Below the pieces are notes generated by a model. That model saw only the letters and a list, made by a program, of their open reading frames with translations, made no database searches and was not told where the DNA came from. The position numbers were made by a program, and so were the translations under genes. A stretch of 64,000 nucleotides of DNA, taken from positions 23,953-87,952 of the forward strand of contig JAILIC010000026.1 of NCBI GenBank assembly GCA_024695475.1. The letters are read 5' to 3'. Of the stretch, positions 34,602 to 43,095 are shown piece after piece (the stretch's first letter is position 1; every line of letters begins with the position of its first letter). This DNA is from Treponema sp. (GTDB taxonomy: Bacteria; Spirochaetota; Spirochaetia; Treponematales; Treponemataceae).

Positions 34602-34994
34602 ATGACAATTGAAGAACGTGCTGAAACAGCAGCAAACTTAAAAAAGGCAGGAGCTTGTAATTGTTGTCAGGCAGTTACTAAAGTCTTTGCAGATACTGTA
34701 CCTATCGACGAAAACATCCTTATGAACCTGTCTTCAGGATTTGGTGTGGGCATGGGCTGCATGGAAGCAACCTGCGGATCCCTCATTGGAGCCTGTATGA
34801 TTGCAGGCTTCAAAGTACAGGGAAATGGAACTCCTAAAATTGCACGAGAGATTCTTACCAAATTCAAGCAAAAAAGTGGTGCTACCATTTGTAAAGAATT
34901 AAAAGGCATTGAGACAGGTAAAGTACTGTGCGCCTGTGATGACTGCGTCAGAAATGCAGTATACTCACTGGCAGAAGTCCTCGGCGAAAAGTAA
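34602..34994 (+). CDS. C_GCAxxG_C_C family redox-type protein
   Basis: 130 residues with the family's spaced cysteines: ACNCCQAV near the N-terminus, GMGCMEATCGSLIGACM in the middle and CKELKG...VLCACDDCVRNA at the end. The family is small, probably binds metal or an iron-sulphur cluster and has no assigned reaction. Cotranscribed with the DUF134/NifX regulator, so it may be that regulator's target. Confidence 0.88.
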   Translation: MTIEERAETAANLKKAGACNCCQAVTKVFADTVPIDENILMNLSSGFGVGMGCMEATCGSLIGACMIAGFKVQGNGTPKIAREILTKFKQKSGATICKELKGIETGKVLCACDDCVRNAVYSLAEVLGEK

Positions 34995-35048
34995 CCGTAA
35001 ATATCAAGAAGTATCTTTATTTCGTGATGTGTATATACACACAAGAAT

Positions 35049-35180
35049 CAATATGTACGCAATTGAAAACTAATATGTAAACAATTGATACTCGATATGT
35101 ACGCAATTGAGAACCAATATATAAACGATTCAAGCTCAAAATGTACGCAAATGATTTTCAATATGTAAACGATTGATACA
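35049..35180. repeat. six tandem degenerate 22-bp repeats
   Basis: Exactly 132 bp, six units in register, consensus roughly CAATATGTAMRCAATTGAnnnn. Units alternate between TACGCA and TAAACA/TAAACG at positions 8-13, giving a 44-bp super-period. There are no unique spacers, so it is not CRISPR, and no ORF covers it. The unit equals about two helical turns, which suits an array of protein-binding sites. Confidence 0.85.
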
Positions 35181-35219
35181 AAATTACAATTGTTTGTGAT
35201 GCAAATCTAGAATATGTCG

Positions 35220-36029
35220 TTACGGGGCTTGTGTGCCTAATACGTTTAAAAAGGTTTTGTAATTTTCGGTTTCATAGTCTTTGCAATAAATGGCAAAGAC
35301 TATGGATTTAAACGCATGAGTATACTCGACAAGCACCTGTTTATATACTTTTGCAACAATTTCTGGTGGATTTTGAAATGCACCACAACCAAAAGCTCCT
35401 AACACGAGGACATCGACTTCGTGGTTACAGGCACAGTCCAGTATATGCCGTGCTCTGGAATCATGTAGCTGTCGCAATTTTTCTTTAGTTATGGGAGCTT
35501 GATTCCAGCTGATGCAGGGGGCTGCACAGGTCAAAACGTCTGCATAAAACCATTCTTCTTTTGGTCGTAGTGCAGGCTGTTCTGTATCAGATTTAAAAAC
35601 GACAACTTTTGGAGTGTAAATAATATCATCATTTGCAAGGTCATCATTACCTTTGCAATGAGGATCATAAAAGTATTCCTTCATTTTTGGATCGCTGATA
35701 GCATCATATAATGTAGATATTCTACAAAGGCACTCTTCCTGAGCACGTGCGCCGTGACGTACGCCTCCACCAGGATGATAGCTGTTTGCAAAATTCAGTA
35801 CGGCTACTTTTTCGCCAGCTTTTGCAAAGTGTTCAGCGGCTTCAAATGATCTCTGTTTTGAAATATATAAGTCGGCTTCGGATGCAAATCGGTTGAGATT
35901 GCAAGCTATTTTTTCAGATGCAGGAATAAATGATTGATTTTTACGTGAATACGTACAGGCTGCGACTAAGTCTGTATTTGTCATATAGAGATTTTGAGTA
36001 TCTAAAAAAACTTGGATTAAATTGCCCAT
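35220..36029 (-). CDS. bacterial-type poly(ADP-ribose) glycohydrolase family protein (TIGR02452)
   Basis: 269 residues. The macro-type PARG signature GGG followed by QEE is present as HPGGGVRHGARAQEECLCR, with NFANSYHPGGG upstream and VLVLGAFGCGAFQNPP as the second phosphate loop. Such proteins remove ADP-ribose from proteins or nucleic acids. The acidic QEE pair is intact, so activity is expected. No ADP-ribosyltransferase partner or toxin-antitoxin gene is recognisable next to it. The 22-bp repeat array lies just beyond its stop codon. Confidence 0.87.
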   Translation of the reverse strand: MGNLIQVFLDTQNLYMTNTDLVAACTYSRKNQSFIPASEKIACNLNRFASEADLYISKQRSFEAAEHFAKAGEKVAVLNFANSYHPGGGVRHGARAQEECLCRISTLYDAISDPKMKEYFYDPHCKGNDDLANDDIIYTPKVVVFKSDTEQPALRPKEEWFYADVLTCAAPCISWNQAPITKEKLRQLHDSRARHILDCACNHEVDVLVLGAFGCGAFQNPPEIVAKVYKQVLVEYTHAFKSIVFAIYCKDYETENYKTFLNVLGTQAP

Positions 36030-36171
36030 ACTGATAATATAGCATAACTAATGTCGTTGCGGTAATAAAATTCCGCTAGGGTGTGCTGACATTTTTGGTC
36101 TATTATTTATTGACTGTTACAAATGTTCCATTGTATCTTGCAGGCAGGAAAAACAAAATGAGAGTTGAAAA

Positions 36172-36666
36172 ATGAGTGAGAGTGAAGTTATTTTCCAGAT
36201 CTTAAAAGAATTGCATATTCGGTTTGAATTGCAGGAACATAAAGCTATATTTTCTGAAGAAGATTCAAAGGATGTGGTTATTACTCTGGAAGGAACGGAT
36301 GTAAAGAATCTGTTTGTCAAAGATAAAAACAAAAACTATGGGCTTGTCAGTATGGATTTGCATAAAAGGGCTGATCTTAAAAAGATTGCGGAGCAGTTTG
36401 GTTTTGCCCGCTTGAGTTTTTGTAATCCTGATGAACTTATGCAGTATCTGAATATTACTCCAGGGGCTGTAACGCCGCTTTGCATTATGTTTGATACTGA
36501 AAAAAAAGTAAAAGTCTTGTTTGATCAGAATTTTGAAGGACACAAGGTGATAATCCATCCTTTGAGGAATACGGCATCAATCAGCATCAGTTTTGAAGAT
36601 TTAAAGCGCTTCACGGAACATTTTGGCCATACATGGCAGCTTGGTGATGTGTATAAAGCAGAATAA
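36172..36666 (+). CDS. YbaK/ProX-type aminoacyl-tRNA deacylase
   Basis: 164 residues of the YbaK/PrdX fold. The conserved Lys lies in VKNLFVKDKNKNYGLV, and GAVTPLCIMFDTEKKVKV and GHKVIIHPLRNTASISIS match the ProXp-ala/PrdX branch, which hydrolyses alanine mischarged on tRNA-Pro. It is free-standing, not fused to a ProRS. First of a group of small closely spaced plus-strand genes. Confidence 0.85.
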   Translation: MSESEVIFQILKELHIRFELQEHKAIFSEEDSKDVVITLEGTDVKNLFVKDKNKNYGLVSMDLHKRADLKKIAEQFGFARLSFCNPDELMQYLNITPGAVTPLCIMFDTEKKVKVLFDQNFEGHKVIIHPLRNTASISISFEDLKRFTEHFGHTWQLGDVYKAE

Positions 36667-36680
36667 ATGATAGTATAATA

Positions 36681-37250
36681 ATGATGAAGCAAAAGTATTT
36701 TACACAGCAGACGCATTTTATTGGGGTTCTTCTTCCAGAAGACATAACTCTTACTCTGGAAGACTGCCGCCGTTATATGAGGGAAGCTTATGGCTGCAAA
36801 AGCGGGCATGGAACTCCTATTCACGTTACTTTAGTTCCGCCTTTCAGACTGCAGGATGAATATGCAACAGAAGATCTGGCCCATGCGATTGAAAAAGAAG
36901 TATTACCAAAAGGCTTAGGCTTTACGGCTCATATCGATAATTTTAACGCCTTTGGAGACAGAACTCTTTTTGCAAATGTAGTAGCCGGAAATGACTGGAC
37001 TCGCTTGCGCGATGAAACAGTAAAGGCAGTTTTGAATGCCTGCCCGGGATGTACAAAGAAAGACCAGAGACCTTTCCAACCGCATGGCACGGTAGCCAAC
37101 CGAGATATTCCAGCGGGTGTTATGACAGATGCGCTTGAAGTGATGAATGAAGTGAAACTGGTGGAAGATTTTCCCGTGGATAATATCACGATTTTTGAGA
37201 GACAGGGGAACCGGTGGGTTGCTGCAGTAACGCTGGCACTGAAAATTTGA
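36681..37250 (+). CDS. 2'-5' RNA ligase / LigT-like phosphoesterase family protein
   Basis: 189 residues. Two HxT motifs are visible, HVTLVPPF at about residue 50 and HGTVANRDI at about residue 135, which make up the 2H phosphoesterase active site. Family members cut or join 2'-5' or cyclic phosphodiesters, but this one's substrate is unknown. It starts 14 bp after the YbaK-like gene. Tandem ATG codons leave the start ambiguous by one residue. Confidence 0.83.
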   Translation: MMKQKYFTQQTHFIGVLLPEDITLTLEDCRRYMREAYGCKSGHGTPIHVTLVPPFRLQDEYATEDLAHAIEKEVLPKGLGFTAHIDNFNAFGDRTLFANVVAGNDWTRLRDETVKAVLNACPGCTKKDQRPFQPHGTVANRDIPAGVMTDALEVMNEVKLVEDFPVDNITIFERQGNRWVAAVTLALKI

Positions 37251-37269
37251 AGAAACTGGAGACAATGTA

Positions 37270-37518
37270 ATGGAAGAACGAGACGTAAAAATACACGGAA
37301 TATATAAGCATTTTAAGAACAGGTACTACATTGTTGAAGATGTGGCTTTTCATTCGGAGACTAAGGAAGCATATGTGGTGTACCGTAAGCTGTATGGGGA
37401 TAACTCGCTTTGGATTAGGGAAAAGAAAATGTTTTTGAGCGAGGTAGATCATGAGAAGTATCCTGATGTAAAGCAGAAATGGCGTTTTGAGTTGGTGGAT
37501 GAACTTGTAAAAATATGA
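37270..37518 (+). CDS. DUF1653 family protein
   Basis: 82 residues matching DUF1653: GIYKHFKNRYYIVEDVAFHS, VVYRKLYGDNSLWIREKKMF and a final basic/aromatic FELVDELVK (motifs quoted in part). It is a small SH3-like beta-barrel family of unknown function, often next to metabolic enzymes. It follows the LigT-like gene by 19 bp. Confidence 0.85.
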   Translation: MEERDVKIHGIYKHFKNRYYIVEDVAFHSETKEAYVVYRKLYGDNSLWIREKKMFLSEVDHEKYPDVKQKWRFELVDELVKI

Positions 37519-37652
37519 ATTCTCAAAATTATGACTGAGAGTTTTTTTATCCAAATTGACAAAAACGTTACAAATACGAAAACTTTATGTCACAATTGAC
37601 AAGAAAATATGGAAGAAATAGTCTTGAGAGTCCACAATATAAGGAGAAAAAA

Positions 37653-38168
37653 ATGAAACTTTTAATCGTTATTGACATGCAGAATGATTTTATTGACGGG
37701 TCACTTGGCACAAAAGAAGCTGTGGCAATCGTACCAACTGTCGCAAAAAAAATTGCCACTGCCCGGGCAACGGGTGAGACTGTTGTATTTACCCGCGATA
37801 CTCATCAGAAAAACTATCTTGAAACCCAGGAAGGCAAGAATCTTCCGGTATTACACTGCGTTGAAGGAAGTAATGGCTGGCAGATTTCTAATAAGCTTGA
37901 AGTAGGGGACAGCCGTATCTTTAATAAGCCATCTTTTGGTTCAATGGAACTTGCTGACTATGTTGCCAGCTTGAATGACCTTGAAGAAATTGAACTTGTC
38001 GGTCTTTGCACTGGAATTTGTGTTATCAGCAATGCCTTTATCCTTAAAGCTAAACTTCCAGAAGTAAAGATTACAGTTGATGCAAACTGCTGTGCCTGTG
38101 TAAGTCCTGAAAGTCATAAGACAGCACTCTCTGCTATGAAGCTTTGCCAGATTAATGTGATTGAGTAA
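37653..38168 (+). CDS. isochorismatase-family amidohydrolase, probably nicotinamidase
   Basis: 171 residues from the ATG at 37653, which follows AAGGAG at good spacing; the track start 22 codons upstream has no site. The catalytic triad is visible as Asp8 in IVIDMQNDF, Lys in the FNKPSFGSM region and Cys in GLCTGICVISNAF. VFTRDTHQKNYLETQEGK-type sequence and the ILKAKLPEVKITVDANCC tail are typical of clostridial nicotinamidase-like members. It would feed nicotinate to the phosphoribosyltransferase at 17.6 kb. Other isochorismatase activities are possible. Confidence 0.85.
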   Translation: MKLLIVIDMQNDFIDGSLGTKEAVAIVPTVAKKIATARATGETVVFTRDTHQKNYLETQEGKNLPVLHCVEGSNGWQISNKLEVGDSRIFNKPSFGSMELADYVASLNDLEEIELVGLCTGICVISNAFILKAKLPEVKITVDANCCACVSPESHKTALSAMKLCQINVIE

Positions 38169-38234
38169 AACCGACTGTTAATTTGCTCTGGATGATGTTA
38201 TAATGAATATAATCTTTAATCTAGTGGAGTGCCA

Positions 38235-40037
38235 GTGAAGCAGTACCGTTATGTGTTGACTAATCAATCAGAGATTACTGATTTTATTACTGCAGTTAAG
38301 CAGTTACTCAAAGAAAATCCTGCTGCAAAGGCTTTGCTGCAGGTAATTGAACCAAAAGATTCCTATGAGGCAATTGCAAAAGAGCTGAATACCTTAGTAT
38401 GTTCTTTACCAGATGTAATGATTTATGGGATGACCTCTGCTTCTGCAACTACTTCTAATATAACGGTGCCTGATAAGACAGTTTGTACACTTATTCTGTT
38501 TGAAAAAAGCAATTATAAAATATTCCACTATAATTGCCACGTGCAGACAACGCTAACTGCAGGTAAAAAATTCCTGACTGATATACATGATTTGCCGGAT
38601 TTAAAAGGCGTGCTTATGATGTCGTCTGATATCATGCTCGGCCCTGATGATTTTATTGGTGAATTTGAGCATAGCTATCCTGATGTTCCTATTTTTGGAG
38701 CTGTTGCAGCTTCGTATAGTTCCAATGGTGATACTTCGGCTGTTTTTATTGGTGATGCGGTCTATGATAGGGAAATTCTTACGATTGCGTTTTATGGTAA
38801 AGAGCTTCATATTGATACCACTTATGACTTAGGATGGAAGGCGGTCGGCAAAGAATTTGTGGTTACTAAATCTGATGCTCATGGGATTGTTGAGACTATA
38901 GATAACCAGCCTGCTGTCAGTATTTATGTAGATTATCTTGGAGTTGAGACTAATACACATTTTTTTGGTAATGTTGTTTCGTTTCCGTTTATTTATAAAA
39001 TTGGTACAAAACAAGTGGCGCGCATTCCTTTTAATTATGAGGGAACTAAACTTATTTTTGGACAGCAGATCCCAGAAGGAACCAAAGCAAGCCTTTCGTA
39101 TGCCAAGTCAGAATACTTGTTAAAAGAAACTCTCAAAAGTGCAAATGGGATGTTGTCATTTGCTCCTGATGCAATATTGATATTTTGTTGTCTGTCGCGA
39201 CGTATCCTTATGGGAGACAGGCTTGCGGACAGAGAATGTGAGTATTTTCAAAATGTAAACGAAAATGCCTCATGGGTATATGGATACAGCGAAATCTTGT
39301 GTAATCATGAGGCTCCTGGATTGCTCAATGGTGCCTTTATTGCTGTAGCGTTTAGAGAAGGACCTGTAAAAGTCGATCCTCATAAAATACCATATGTTGA
39401 TTCTGCCTTAGGTAATGCAAAACCGGTATTGTCTTCAAATGATCGTCTTATTTCCTTTTTGGAAAAAACATCTGCTGATTTGCGTCGTAGTGTTGATGAG
39501 TTGTCTTATCTGGCAAGTCATGACCAGCTGACTGGTATTTTAAATAGAACATTTTTTAACGGAGTATTTAAGAAAAACATTGAACATATGTCTGACAAAG
39601 ATGCTATGGGTGTCCTGATGCTTGATATCGATCACTTTAAGCACATAAATGATACGTATGGTCATAATATTGGTGATGTTGTTTTAAAACAAATGGTAGG
39701 AGTTGTTTCACAAAATCTTCCTCAGAGTGCTGCGTTTTCACGATGGGGTGGAGAAGAGTTTATGTGTATTGTTCCGTCCAGCTCAAAGGAAGATATCTTA
39801 GCGCTTGCTCAAAAACTACTAACTGCAGTAAGTTCTGCTGACTATACTCCTGTTCCTATGGTAACGGTAAGTATTGGTGTGACTTTGGCAAATCATCAGT
39901 CGATCCGAGCAAGTGTTTTTCGAGTGGTCGATGAGGCTTTGTATGAGGCTAAAAATACGGGGCGTAACAGAGTAGTTTTTTTAGAACCGGAAGATACCAA
40001 TTTGAAGGAATTGCAGATTTATAGTACACTGAGCTAA
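38235..40037 (+). CDS. FIST-domain sensor diguanylate cyclase
   Basis: 600 residues from the GTG at 38235, which has GGAG 5 nt upstream; a GTG at 38229 is the alternative. Residues about 1-370 are FIST N and C domains (IYGMTSASATTSNI, GAVAASYSSNGDTSAVFIG), a cytosolic sensory module thought to bind small ligands such as amino acids. A short coiled linker leads to a GGDEF domain (about 420-590) with HDQLTGILNR, DIDHFKHINDTYGH and an intact RWGGEEF active site. It should make cyclic di-GMP. It overlaps the MerR-type gene by one base (TAATG). Confidence 0.92.
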   Translation: MKQYRYVLTNQSEITDFITAVKQLLKENPAAKALLQVIEPKDSYEAIAKELNTLVCSLPDVMIYGMTSASATTSNITVPDKTVCTLILFEKSNYKIFHYNCHVQTTLTAGKKFLTDIHDLPDLKGVLMMSSDIMLGPDDFIGEFEHSYPDVPIFGAVAASYSSNGDTSAVFIGDAVYDREILTIAFYGKELHIDTTYDLGWKAVGKEFVVTKSDAHGIVETIDNQPAVSIYVDYLGVETNTHFFGNVVSFPFIYKIGTKQVARIPFNYEGTKLIFGQQIPEGTKASLSYAKSEYLLKETLKSANGMLSFAPDAILIFCCLSRRILMGDRLADRECEYFQNVNENASWVYGYSEILCNHEAPGLLNGAFIAVAFREGPVKVDPHKIPYVDSALGNAKPVLSSNDRLISFLEKTSADLRRSVDELSYLASHDQLTGILNRTFFNGVFKKNIEHMSDKDAMGVLMLDIDHFKHINDTYGHNIGDVVLKQMVGVVSQNLPQSAAFSRWGGEEFMCIVPSSSKEDILALAQKLLTAVSSADYTPVPMVTVSIGVTLANHQSIRASVFRVVDEALYEAKNTGRNRVVFLEPEDTNLKELQIYSTLS

Positions 40038-40834
40038 TGACTGTTAAAGAATTTTCGGCCTTGATAGGGATTCCTTCTAGTAAAATTCGTTTTTATGATC
40101 GTTTGAAAATAGTAGAAGGTGATAGAGAAATCCTAAATAATTATCGCTCGTTTTGTAATGACGATGTACTTAGTATATATCATGCTCAGATGCTTCGCAG
40201 TTTTAATTTTTCGCTGCAAGAAGTTCAGGAAGCTAAAACAGAAGAATTACATCAAATAGATAGTCGACTTCATGAACGTATTGATGCTTTGGAGCGGTCA
40301 ATACGTGAGCAAGAAATGCGTCTTAAGCGTATGAAGGAGATGACGGTCTATTTTTCAAAAATCGAAAGGAACATTTCAAAGTGTTCGTATCATGAACTTG
40401 ATGACAGTTATAATATTTTTACTATTAATTGTGACTCAACTCCAGATGAGCGTGCTGCAGTAAAATTGCTTGCAGAAGTAATGCCATTTTCTTATATTTG
40501 TGTACGCATCAGCAAAGACAGCATCTTGCATAATGAAAGTCCGCTTAAAGTTTCTTTGGGACTAGGTATCCTTGAGTCAAATAGGCAAAAAATAGGTTTA
40601 TCGTTCCCTCCATCGATTAAAATTGATCATAAAGGAATGAAAGTTGGAATGTTTATGGAGTGTAATGATCTTTTTAACATACAATGTTCTGACATAGCTC
40701 CCTTATTAGATGAGTTTAAAGAAAAGCAGATTCCCCTAAGTGAAGACCTTACTGGCCGTGTGTTTATCAGTTATCGCCATAAAGGTGAAACGGTACATGG
40801 TATTGGTTTTGGTATAAAAACACTTGACCTGTAA
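40037..40834 (+). CDS. MerR-type transcriptional regulator with effector-binding domain
   Basis: 265 residues. The N-terminal MerR winged helix (MTVKEFSALIGIPSSKIRFYD...RSFCNDDVLSIYHAQMLR, quoted in part) is followed by a long coiled coil (about 75-115) and a C-terminal domain that looks like a GyrI-like effector-binding fold. Translation is coupled to the FIST-GGDEF gene. The flavoprotein gene follows 53 bp later and is a natural target. Confidence 0.8.
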   Translation: MTVKEFSALIGIPSSKIRFYDRLKIVEGDREILNNYRSFCNDDVLSIYHAQMLRSFNFSLQEVQEAKTEELHQIDSRLHERIDALERSIREQEMRLKRMKEMTVYFSKIERNISKCSYHELDDSYNIFTINCDSTPDERAAVKLLAEVMPFSYICVRISKDSILHNESPLKVSLGLGILESNRQKIGLSFPPSIKIDHKGMKVGMFMECNDLFNIQCSDIAPLLDEFKEKQIPLSEDLTGRVFISYRHKGETVHGIGFGIKTLDL

Positions 40835-40887
40835 GTTGCTGACAGGTTTATTCTTTAAAGCAGGTATAAATTCTTAAAGGGGATAAT

Positions 40888-42927
40888 ATGAAAAAATCAT
40901 TGTTTTTGCTTTTATCAGCTTGTGCTCTTATTGCATTTTCAAGCTGTTCAAAAGTAAAAGATGGAACTTATAAAGGTTCCTCTGTTGGTATGCAGGGTCC
41001 TGTAGCTGTCGAGCTTACAGTTGCAAAGGGTAAAATTGCTGACGTAAAAATTACACAGTGTAAAGAGACTCCGTCAGTTGCTACAGTTGCTATGGATCGT
41101 ATTCCAAAAGAAATTGTAGCGCATCAGACTCCCTATGTTGATGTTGCTACTGGTGCTTCTCTTGCAAGCCGCGCAATCATGAATGCAGCTGCAAATGCTG
41201 CTAAAGAGGCTGGTTTTAACCTTGACAAGTTTGAAAAGTATCATGCAAAAGCAAGTGCTGCTGAAAGCTATGATACCGATGTTGTTGTAGTTGGTGGTGG
41301 TGGTGCAGGTCTTTCTGCTGCTATTTCTGCTGCTCAGCAGGGGGCAAAAGTTGTTCTTATTGAAAAGAGCTCTTTCCTCGGTGGTAACACAATCGTTGCT
41401 GGTGGTGCATTCAATGCTGTAGACCCAGAGGCTCAGGAAGAAACAATACTTTCTGTTGCTCAGAAAAAAACATTGGATTCTTACTTGGCTTTGTCTGTAA
41501 ATGATCCAGCTCTTCATTTTGATCAGTTTGCAGAATGGGCAGAAGTTCTTTCTGACTTGCAGAAGTCAATTAAGGCTCATTATGCTAAGTATGCTGGTAA
41601 AACAGCTGGTAAAGATATGCCTGGTTATGATTCTATCGCTTTGCACATGTGGCACATCTATACTGGTGGTCTTCGCCAGATGGATAACGGCAAGTGGATT
41701 TGCTCTGATATCAAACTTGCTCGCACTTTAGCAGAAAATGCACTTGGTTCTTATGACTGGACGGGATCTTTGGGTGTAAAATCTTCTTCTCACAAAGGTG
41801 CTGGCAGTACATTAGGAACAGTTCTTGGTGCTATGTGGCCACGAACCCATGTTTATTCAAACGGTATTCCTCTGATCAACACATTGAAAGAAGCTGCTGA
41901 AAAAGCAGGCGTAAAAATCATGACTGAAACAGCTGGTAAGTCATTGATCATGAAAGATGGAAAGGTTGCTGGTGTTAATGCTGTTAAGGCTGATGGAACT
42001 AAGGTTACTTTGAATGCTACAAAGGGTGTTGTTCTTGCTTGCGGTGGTTATTGTGCAAATCCTGCAATGGTTAAAAAGTATGATGAATACTGGGGCAATG
42101 ATCTTACAGACAGAACTTTGACCACAAATGTTGGTACAAACACTGGTGACGGTATAAACATGGCTATGGAAATTGGTGCTGATACTGTTGATCTTGGTGT
42201 AGCTCAGATGATGCCATCTTCTTCTCCAATTAAGGGAACAATGACTGATGGTTGCTGGGGTGATGCTTCAGAACAGATTTGGATTGATGGTAAAGGTAAC
42301 CGCTTTGTAAATGAATATGCAGAACGTGATGTTCTTGCAAAGGCTTCTCTCCGTCTTGAGGATGGTATTTTCTATATCATCTATGCAGGTAGTGCTGTAC
42401 GTGGAAAGGGAGAAAAGACTGTTAAAGGTGTCAATATCGATGAAAATCAGTTTGGTACAACAATTCGTGAAAAAGTTGATAACGGACACGTTTTCTTTGG
42501 TTCAACACTGAAAGAACTTGCTGAAGCTTCTAAAAAATCAGCTGGTGGTGCAGCTCCTGCTTTCACAGAAGAAGCTCTCCGCAAGTGTATCGAAAAGTAT
42601 AACTCTTATGTAGCAAATCAGAATGACCCAGAATTTGGTAAAGAAGTACTTGCTGGTGCTATTGATCTTGACTACATTGAAAGTCATCCAGAAGTTGGTA
42701 TTGTTATCAGCCCTCGTAAAGCTTCATTGCATCACACTATGGGTGGTGTAAAGATCAATACAAAAGCTGAAGTTCTTGGCAAAGACGGAAATACTATAAA
42801 AGGCTTGTGGGCTGCTGGTGAAGTAACTGGTGGTGTACATGCTGGTAACCGCCTTGGTGGTAATGCTATTGCTGATATCTTTACTTTTGGTCGCATTGCT
42901 GGTAAAAATGCTGGTTCTGCTAACTAA
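40888..42927 (+). CDS. flavinylated fumarate-reductase-like lipoprotein (FMN-binding + FAD domains)
   Basis: 679 residues. A lipoprotein signal (MKKSLFLLLSACALIAFSSC) places it outside the cytoplasmic membrane. The N-terminal FMN-binding domain (about 25-105) carries the ATGAS flavinylation site for covalent FMN attachment by ApbE. The FAD domain of the FrdA/urocanate-reductase/flavocytochrome c type follows, with VVVVGGGGAGLSAAISAAQQGA, FLGGNTIVAGG, and the C-terminal HHTMGGVKINTKAEV and GLWAAGEVTGGVHAGNRLGGNA (quoted in part). It probably reduces an enoate-type electron acceptor in anaerobic respiration. The exact substrate is unknown. Strong terminator follows. Confidence 0.9.
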   Translation: MKKSLFLLLSACALIAFSSCSKVKDGTYKGSSVGMQGPVAVELTVAKGKIADVKITQCKETPSVATVAMDRIPKEIVAHQTPYVDVATGASLASRAIMNAAANAAKEAGFNLDKFEKYHAKASAAESYDTDVVVVGGGGAGLSAAISAAQQGAKVVLIEKSSFLGGNTIVAGGAFNAVDPEAQEETILSVAQKKTLDSYLALSVNDPALHFDQFAEWAEVLSDLQKSIKAHYAKYAGKTAGKDMPGYDSIALHMWHIYTGGLRQMDNGKWICSDIKLARTLAENALGSYDWTGSLGVKSSSHKGAGSTLGTVLGAMWPRTHVYSNGIPLINTLKEAAEKAGVKIMTETAGKSLIMKDGKVAGVNAVKADGTKVTLNATKGVVLACGGYCANPAMVKKYDEYWGNDLTDRTLTTNVGTNTGDGINMAMEIGADTVDLGVAQMMPSSSPIKGTMTDGCWGDASEQIWIDGKGNRFVNEYAERDVLAKASLRLEDGIFYIIYAGSAVRGKGEKTVKGVNIDENQFGTTIREKVDNGHVFFGSTLKELAEASKKSAGGAAPAFTEEALRKCIEKYNSYVANQNDPEFGKEVLAGAIDLDYIESHPEVGIVISPRKASLHHTMGGVKINTKAEVLGKDGNTIKGLWAAGEVTGGVHAGNRLGGNAIADIFTFGRIAGKNAGSAN

Positions 42928-42947
42928 GTAAAAGGTACTAGTTAGAT

Positions 42948-42979
42948 AAAAGGCTCCGATATATTCGGAGCCTTTTTTT
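42948..42979 (+). terminator. intrinsic terminator after the flavoprotein gene
   Basis: 12-bp stem AAAAGGCTCCGA/TCGGAGCCTTTT, 5-nt loop, T-tract. Confidence 0.92.
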
Positions 42980-43011
42980 ATGCATGTATAGTAATCTGAA
43001 TATACTTTTAA

Positions 43012-43040
43012 TAGACAGCTTAAAAAAAGCTTGTTATAAT
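43012..43040 (+). promoter_or_regulatory. promoter of the racemase-to-cyclase operon
   Basis: TAGACA, 17-bp spacer, TATAAT. The spacer includes an AAGCTT-type dyad (GCTTAAAAAAAGC). The leader to the ATG at 43096 is about 50 nt. Confidence 0.65.
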
Positions 43041-43095
43041 TATATTAGTTTCTGCAAAATGGTTGGGTGGCTGCGGCATGTCCTAGTATATTTAT

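Noticed and set aside
35049-35180. Possible CRISPR array
   Set aside because: The 22-bp units are directly adjacent with no spacers, and no cas genes are present.
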